Source: CAZVWV01 sp964631745 (GTDB lineage Bacteria > Bdellovibrionota_C > UBA2361 > JBGSMV01). From it: 18,915 bases of DNA. Of the stretch, positions 14,726-18,915 are shown piece after piece (position 1 is the first letter of the stretch; every line of letters begins with the position of its first letter). A model generated the notes under the pieces. That model did not search any database, was not told the DNA's origin, and saw only the letters and a list, made by a program, of their open reading frames with translations. Where the stretch lies: contig CAZVWV010000073.1 in assembly GCA_964631745.1 (NCBI GenBank), forward strand, positions 1 through 18,915, in the 5' to 3' direction. Made by a program: the position numbers and the translations under genes.

Positions 14726-15382
14726 GTGCGAGATCTTCAGCTGAAACTCCTCTCTATTCTTATCGCCGTCGGTTTAGCGCTTTTTGTAAATAGCGAGAGC
14801 AACACTAGCGTTACACGTTTTGTTGTTCCTATTGAGGTTAAAAACCTTCCCACCGATCTTTTGATCGTGCGTCCGCAAACCTTGCAGGCCGAAGTTACTA
14901 TAAGAGGACCGTCGTTTCTGATCGCCAGAATATACTCGGCTCCGCCCAGTCTAAGGGTTGTGGTTCCAGAGAACGTGGGCGCGAATTTTAGGGCAGAGCT
15001 TCGCCAGGAGAATCTAAGTGTGCCCCCGTCGTTGCGGGTATTGGAGATAGAACCGAGCGTGATTGACTTTGTATTCGATCATAAGATTTCCAAGCTTATT
15101 CCGGTGTCGCCCTCAAAACTTGGTTCGCTGCCAAAAGGGTACAATTTGGATGCGCTAGATGTATTCCCGAAAGAGGTAACTCTCACAGGCGCAGAGTCCG
15201 AGGTTAAAGAGATCGATGTCGCCAAAACTCAAACGGTTGACTTGCGTGGCCTGACGGCCTCAGAAGAGAGAGAGGCTGGGATAGATCTAGTTGGTCGTTA
15301 TCTTACAGTCACGCCCTCGACTGTAAAGGTGAAGATTAGTATTAGCGATAATTCGCAACCCAAGAGCAAAGATAAAAAATAG
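14726..15382 (+). CDS. YbbR-domain protein, CdaR-type regulator of CdaA
   Basis: In Firmicutes the YbbR protein CdaR binds CdaA through the membrane and adjusts c-di-AMP synthesis. This 218-residue protein has an N-terminal membrane helix (about 7-21), then about two YbbR repeats (roughly 28-115 and 120-205), and a Lys-rich C-terminus (SKDKK). B. subtilis CdaR has four repeats, so this is a short form. The extracytoplasmic position of the repeats is inferred from the single N-terminal anchor. The start is GTG with a strong AGGAGG ten bases upstream inside the end of cdaA. Gene order supports its role, but which way it regulates is not evident from sequence. Confidence 0.9.
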   Translation: MRDLQLKLLSILIAVGLALFVNSESNTSVTRFVVPIEVKNLPTDLLIVRPQTLQAEVTIRGPSFLIARIYSAPPSLRVVVPENVGANFRAELRQENLSVPPSLRVLEIEPSVIDFVFDHKISKLIPVSPSKLGSLPKGYNLDALDVFPKEVTLTGAESEVKEIDVAKTQTVDLRGLTASEEREAGIDLVGRYLTVTPSTVKVKISISDNSQPKSKDKK

Positions 15383-15393
15383 AGAAGTAAAAT

Positions 15394-16761
15394 ATGAAGA
15401 AAGAGCGCAAATATTTCGGCACCGATGGAATTAGAGGGGTGGCTTCGGTGCCCCCGCTTGATCCTGAAAGCATGGTCAGGCTTGGCAAGGCGTTGGCGCA
15501 GATCTTTGTGCGCACCAAGGGCAAGAAACATCGCATCTTGATCGGCAAAGACACCCGGCTTTCCGGTTACATGCTTGAAACCTCGATCGCTGCCGGGCTG
15601 ACATGCATGGGCGCGGATGTCTTGTTGTCGGGGCCGATTCCTACCCCGGGGGTGGCGTATCTTACGAAGAGTATGCGCGCGGACGCTGGTGTAATGATCT
15701 CAGCCTCACATAACTCGTATGAGGATAACGGCATCAAGATTTTTGCGGCGGACGGCTACAAATTGCCGGACGAGAAAGAATTTGAAATAGAATCTCTAAT
15801 GGAGACTGGCGTGCTTGATGAAAAGTCCGCCGCTGCCACCGAGATCGGAAAGGCGCAACGTATAAACGACGCCGTGGGTCGCTATACGGTTTTTCTTAAA
15901 GGCTGCTTCCCGCGCGACCTTTCACTTGAAGGGATGAAGATTGGGCTGGATTGCGCCAACGGAGCCGGGTATGTCGTGGCTCCGCAAGTATTCTCGGAGC
16001 TAGGAGCGGAGGTCATCTCGCGCGGTATTAGCCCGAATGGCCGTAATATTAACGCTGGCTTTGGCAGTTTGTTTCCGGAAGTTTCTAGCAAACTTGTGAG
16101 CGAGTACAGCTTGGATTTCGGATTAAGCCTGGATGGGGATGGTGACCGCGCTTGCTTAATAGACGAACGTGGCACATTGATAGATGGAGATCTGATTTTG
16201 GGGATCTGTGCCCGGGACCTGGCCGAGCGCGGACTGCTGCGCAAGGGCAAAGTCGTGGCTACTGTTATGTCGAATCTCGGTTTGGAAAAATTTCTAGCCC
16301 CCTTTGGGGTTGAAGTCGAGCGGGCAGCGGTCGGAGATCGCTATGTTTTAGAGCTAATGTTAAAAGGGGAGATTCAACTTGGCGGCGAACAGTCTGGGCA
16401 TGTGATTTTCTCCGACCTTGCAACTAGCGGTGACGGTATCTTAAGCGCGCTTCAGGTTTTGGCGGTGATGCTTCGCAAAGGCCAGCCGCTCTCTAAACTG
16501 TGTGAGGGTTTTGTGCGTTTCCCGCAGAAGCTTGTGAACGTGGAAGTCTCAAAGAAGATTCCCTTGGATTCGATCGTGCCCTTACAGCTGCTTATTTCCA
16601 AGAAACAGAAAGAGCTCGGTGATAACGGCCGTATCTTGGTGCGGTACTCCGGAACCGAGAATAAGGTTAGGGTAATGGTGGAATGTGACAGCGAGGATGC
16701 TTGTAAGAGGCATACGGCTGATTTAGTAGAGGTGATTCAGCGCGAGATTGGAGCGCTTTAG
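15394..16761 (+). CDS. glmM: Phosphoglucosamine mutase GlmM
   Basis: GlmM converts glucosamine-6-phosphate to glucosamine-1-phosphate on the route to UDP-GlcNAc, the precursor of peptidoglycan and LPS. The 455-residue length is normal. The four family segments are present: active-site SASHN (103-107), with S105 the likely phosphoserine; metal loop DGDGDR (247-252); sugar-binding GEQSGH (331-336); and phosphate-binding RYSGTENK (417-424). Two loops differ from the form I usually see: S108 follows SASHN and N423 follows SGTE, where proline is common. It starts 11 bases after the YbbR gene with a weak ribosome binding site. In Firmicutes CdaA can inhibit GlmM, which fits this neighbourhood. Confidence 0.97.
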   Translation: MKKERKYFGTDGIRGVASVPPLDPESMVRLGKALAQIFVRTKGKKHRILIGKDTRLSGYMLETSIAAGLTCMGADVLLSGPIPTPGVAYLTKSMRADAGVMISASHNSYEDNGIKIFAADGYKLPDEKEFEIESLMETGVLDEKSAAATEIGKAQRINDAVGRYTVFLKGCFPRDLSLEGMKIGLDCANGAGYVVAPQVFSELGAEVISRGISPNGRNINAGFGSLFPEVSSKLVSEYSLDFGLSLDGDGDRACLIDERGTLIDGDLILGICARDLAERGLLRKGKVVATVMSNLGLEKFLAPFGVEVERAAVGDRYVLELMLKGEIQLGGEQSGHVIFSDLATSGDGILSALQVLAVMLRKGQPLSKLCEGFVRFPQKLVNVEVSKKIPLDSIVPLQLLISKKQKELGDNGRILVRYSGTENKVRVMVECDSEDACKRHTADLVEVIQREIGAL

Positions 16762-16769
16762 AGAGAGAT

Positions 16770-18368
16770 ATGCATTCCATTTTGGATCCCTCTCAGTCAG
16801 CGCTGTTACCGTCTGCCGACGAGATAGCCGCCATGGATCGAGCCACCATCGCAAGCGGCACCCCCTCGTTGGAACTAATGGAGCGCGCCGGACACGGCAT
16901 GTTTGATGCGCTGATTCAAGCCATCGCCAAAGAGAAGGAGCTTCTAGACCACACCCTAATTCTTGTGGGGCCAGGTAATAACGGAGGTGATGGTCTTGTC
17001 TTAGCGCGCCTGATTATCGAAGCCGGATTCAATCCCAAAGTCGTTCTATGTTCCAGCTCAAAATACAGCAACGATTGTCGCATTCAGATCCAGAAGCTAA
17101 CCTGGGCCGAGATCGATTTTTATCTTTATGACGAGCCGGTATCGCCGCTGGTCGATTCCAGCGTCAAGGTGATCGGCGACCAGTTCCTAACTAATTTGTT
17201 AAAGGGCGCCAGAATCGTAGTCGATGCGCTCTTAGGGAGCGGACAAAAAGAGGCGCCGCGGGGAAGCATCGGGAAGGTGGTTCAGCGCTTGCAGCAGGCC
17301 GGGAGCAGTGGGAAACGCCCGTTCGTTATGGCGGTCGATCTTCCAACGGGAATTAACTGCGACACTGGCGAGGCATACGAGGGGGCAGTATCGGCTGACC
17401 TTACCGTTACAGTAGAATTGATTAAGCGAGGCATGCGTCAATCCCCGGCCCGAGAGCTGTGTGGTAAGGTGGTTATCGTGCCGATTGGGCTCGATATCAG
17501 CGCTGGCACACAGGTCCGCTTATTAAAGCCAGGTAATTTGCGAAAACTATCTCGGAATGTAGCCCATCACAAAGGAGACTCCGGCCACGTTTTTGTTCTG
17601 GCCGGCTCACGCGCCATGCCCGGGGCCTCGGAACTTTGCGGGCTTGCAGCCCTTCGGGCCGGCGCGGGACTCGTGACGCGCTCGGTCTTACCGGGAATGG
17701 GCAATTCCGTACCGGAAATTATGACAGTTCCGCTTGGAAACGCTAAGAGCGAGTGTTTCGATGCGAAGATGCTCTCCACTCTAAGCGCTTGGATTGAAAA
17801 AGCAGACGTTTTCGTAATTGGACCGGGATTAGGAACAGACTCGGGCACAAGTAAACTGCTTTACAGGTTCTTAGCATCCCTGAGCGAGGCGGGCAAAGCT
17901 TGTGTGCTTGACGCCGACGCCTTAAACATAATCGCCGTAGCACCCAAGAATTTTGCGAAAATGTTAGAGCGTGCTGTTATTACGCCACACCCTGGCGAAG
18001 CTGCGCGGCTTTTGGGGGTGACGGCCAACGAAATCCAACGCGATAGAGTCTTAAATGCCAGACGCCTTTTGGATTTAGGCGCATCTGTGGCGGTGTTAAA
18101 AGGCGCCTCCAGCGTGGTTTGCTGCGCACACGAAACCTATGTGAATAGCAGCGGTAATCCCTTTATGGCGACAGCGGGGAGCGGCGACGTTCTGGCCGGC
18201 GTTATCGCTGCGTTGGCTTGGCAGTTTGAAGGTGACCTGCTTGAGGCTTCAAAGACGGCAGTCTTTGTGCACGGGCGCTCGGGTGACTTGGCCCACCGCC
18301 GCCACAACGGGCCCATCATCGCAACTGATTTAATTGGGCGCATACCTTTTGCTCTGGGTGAGCTGTGA
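16770..18368 (+). CDS. nnr: Bifunctional NAD(P)H-hydrate epimerase/dehydratase
   Basis: This enzyme repairs damaged NAD(P)H. The N-terminal domain (about 1-235) epimerises R and S hydrates; the C-terminal domain (about 245-530) dehydrates the S form using ADP or ATP. Epimerase motifs are GPGNNGGDGL (67-76), VDALLGSG (151-158) and DLPTG (190-194). Dehydratase motifs are HKGDSGHV (267-274), GPGLGTD (351-357), DADALN (381-386), TPHPGE (405-410), KGA (444-446) and GNPFMATAGSGDVLAG (462-477). The 532-residue length fits a full fusion of both halves (YjeF-type). It lies 8 bases after glmM, with a purine-rich GAGAGAG site, and its stop overlaps tsaE by four bases. Confidence 0.96.
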   Translation: MHSILDPSQSALLPSADEIAAMDRATIASGTPSLELMERAGHGMFDALIQAIAKEKELLDHTLILVGPGNNGGDGLVLARLIIEAGFNPKVVLCSSSKYSNDCRIQIQKLTWAEIDFYLYDEPVSPLVDSSVKVIGDQFLTNLLKGARIVVDALLGSGQKEAPRGSIGKVVQRLQQAGSSGKRPFVMAVDLPTGINCDTGEAYEGAVSADLTVTVELIKRGMRQSPARELCGKVVIVPIGLDISAGTQVRLLKPGNLRKLSRNVAHHKGDSGHVFVLAGSRAMPGASELCGLAALRAGAGLVTRSVLPGMGNSVPEIMTVPLGNAKSECFDAKMLSTLSAWIEKADVFVIGPGLGTDSGTSKLLYRFLASLSEAGKACVLDADALNIIAVAPKNFAKMLERAVITPHPGEAARLLGVTANEIQRDRVLNARRLLDLGASVAVLKGASSVVCCAHETYVNSSGNPFMATAGSGDVLAGVIAALAWQFEGDLLEASKTAVFVHGRSGDLAHRRHNGPIIATDLIGRIPFALGEL

Positions 18369-18781
18369 TACTTCGGCGCGAATTGCATGCCCTCGCTGAC
18401 ACTGAAGCGCTGGCACGAGATCTCGCTGAGAAACTTACAGGCGGTAAAACCATAGGGCTAATCGGGGAACTTGGAGCCGGGAAAACAACCTTAGTGAAAT
18501 TCTTGGTATCCGCCTTGGGCGCAAACGAAGAAGTAAGCTCCCCGACCTTTGTGCTTCAACATATTTATCAAACCCAGAAACTGACCATTGAACACTGGGA
18601 CCTGTATCGGGTGCGAGCTCGACCAGAAGAGCTGGATTTAGATGCGCCAGAGAATGTACTTCGGGTGGTCGAATGGCCCGAGCACGGCGAGCTGGCTTGC
18701 GATATTGAGATTCGTTTAAGCTTTGCCGCTGGCGGGTGGCGCGTGGCAGAGATCTCGATTCGCAGGCCAGCGCAAAGTTAA
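18365..18781 (+). CDS. tsaE: tRNA t6A biosynthesis ATPase TsaE
   Basis: TsaE is the ATPase that works with TsaB and TsaD to install threonylcarbamoyl on A37 of ANN-decoding tRNAs. The 138-residue protein shows Walker A GELGAGKTT (34-42), the SSPTFVLQHIY segment (58-68), HWDLYR (77-82) and EWPE (103-106), all typical of the family. The start is GTG in a four-base GTGA overlap with the nnr stop, so translation is likely coupled. tsaB and tsaD are not in the window. The gene closes the plus-strand run; no clear terminator follows in the visible 134 bases. Confidence 0.95.
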   Translation: MILRRELHALADTEALARDLAEKLTGGKTIGLIGELGAGKTTLVKFLVSALGANEEVSSPTFVLQHIYQTQKLTIEHWDLYRVRARPEELDLDAPENVLRVVEWPEHGELACDIEIRLSFAAGGWRVAEISIRRPAQS

Positions 18782-18915
18782 TTTTTCAGTTTTCCTATAT
18801 TGGCCAGGCTAAATCTTGGGCCCTTGGTCTTCGCGCTTCGGAAGACGGACCCCGCGCATGGTCTCTGAGGGAATGTCACTACTGTCTCGTACAGCGAAAA
18901 TGCTTTCAAATCAAT
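18782..18915. other. Non-coding end of window with a hairpin
   Basis: GTCTTC (18827-18832) and GAAGAC (18841-18846) form a 6-bp stem with an 8-base loop, but no T-run follows, so it is a poor terminator for tsaE. The second copy of the 17-bp repeat lies at 18854-18870. An ATG at 18858 stays open to the window edge for 19 codons without a ribosome binding site; it is not called as a gene. Confidence 0.45.
18854..18870 (+). repeat. 17-bp direct repeat, copy 2
   Basis: This copy is identical to 227-243 (GCGCATGGTCTCTGAGG), in the same orientation, and again lies outside the clear genes. Confidence 0.6.

Noticed and set aside
18827..18846. Hairpin after tsaE as a terminator
   Set aside because: The stem has only six pairs with an 8-base loop, and no T-run follows on either strand.
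18858..18915. Open frame MVSEGMSLLSRT running off the window end
   Set aside because: Only 19 codons are visible and no ribosome binding site precedes it; a gene start cannot be excluded but is not supported.
1..18915. CRISPR arrays, tRNA or rRNA genes, insertion sequences, phage or defence genes
   Set aside because: I looked for spaced repeats, cloverleaf-like segments, transposase motifs and typical defence domains. None was seen apart from the short repeats listed.

Overview
The window holds 18 protein-coding genes, tightly packed on both strands. There is no RNA gene, insertion sequence, phage gene or CRISPR array that I can support. The genes read as a Gram-negative-type bacterium with ordinary AGGAGG-type ribosome binding sites and mixed base composition. 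The order tilS - ftsH - cdaA - ybbR - glmM - nnr - tsaE resembles the arrangement in deltaproteobacterial (Desulfuromonadales-like) genomes, although folP and acpS, often found inside such clusters, are absent. The quinolinate synthase looks more like the alphaproteobacterial subtype. I therefore assign no phylum: a deltaproteobacteria-like or little-studied related lineage is the best guess.

Left block (minus strand, read from about 9740 down to 292): nfeD and an SPFH/stomatin gene, then a MoxR AAA+ ATPase, a DUF58 protein, a DUF4381-like small membrane protein, BatA, a BatB-BatC fusion, BatD, and finally nadA. The genes overlap or lie a few bases apart, with ATGA overlaps at DUF58/DUF4381 and batA/batBC. 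This is a Bat (Bacteroides aerotolerance) operon joined to an SPFH-NfeD pair. It encodes an inner-membrane and periplasmic machine in which a MoxR ATPase probably acts with several MIDAS-bearing VWA proteins. nadA is the last gene but may have its own promoter.

Middle (plus strand, 9894-10928): doxX, encoding a small four-helix membrane protein, and hsp20, encoding a small heat-shock protein. hsp20 is preceded by a sigma-32-like promoter and followed by a clear Rho-independent terminator. The intergenic region between nfeD and doxX carries two perfect 8-bp-arm inverted repeats, one close to each gene.

Right block (plus strand, 10964-18781): tilS (tRNA-Ile lysidine synthetase), ftsH (membrane AAA+ zinc protease), cdaA (diadenylate cyclase), a YbbR/CdaR-type regulator, glmM (phosphoglucosamine mutase), a bifunctional NAD(P)H-hydrate epimerase/dehydratase, and tsaE (t6A tRNA modification ATPase). 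The cdaA-ybbR-glmM trio links c-di-AMP signalling to cell-wall precursor supply.

The two ends (1-291 and 18782-18915) show no convincing gene. They share an exact 17-bp direct repeat, and the left end contains a G-rich tract. I found no clearly undescribed system. The most interesting items are the BatB-BatC fusion inside an SPFH-MoxR-Bat operon and the small palindromic elements at gene boundaries.
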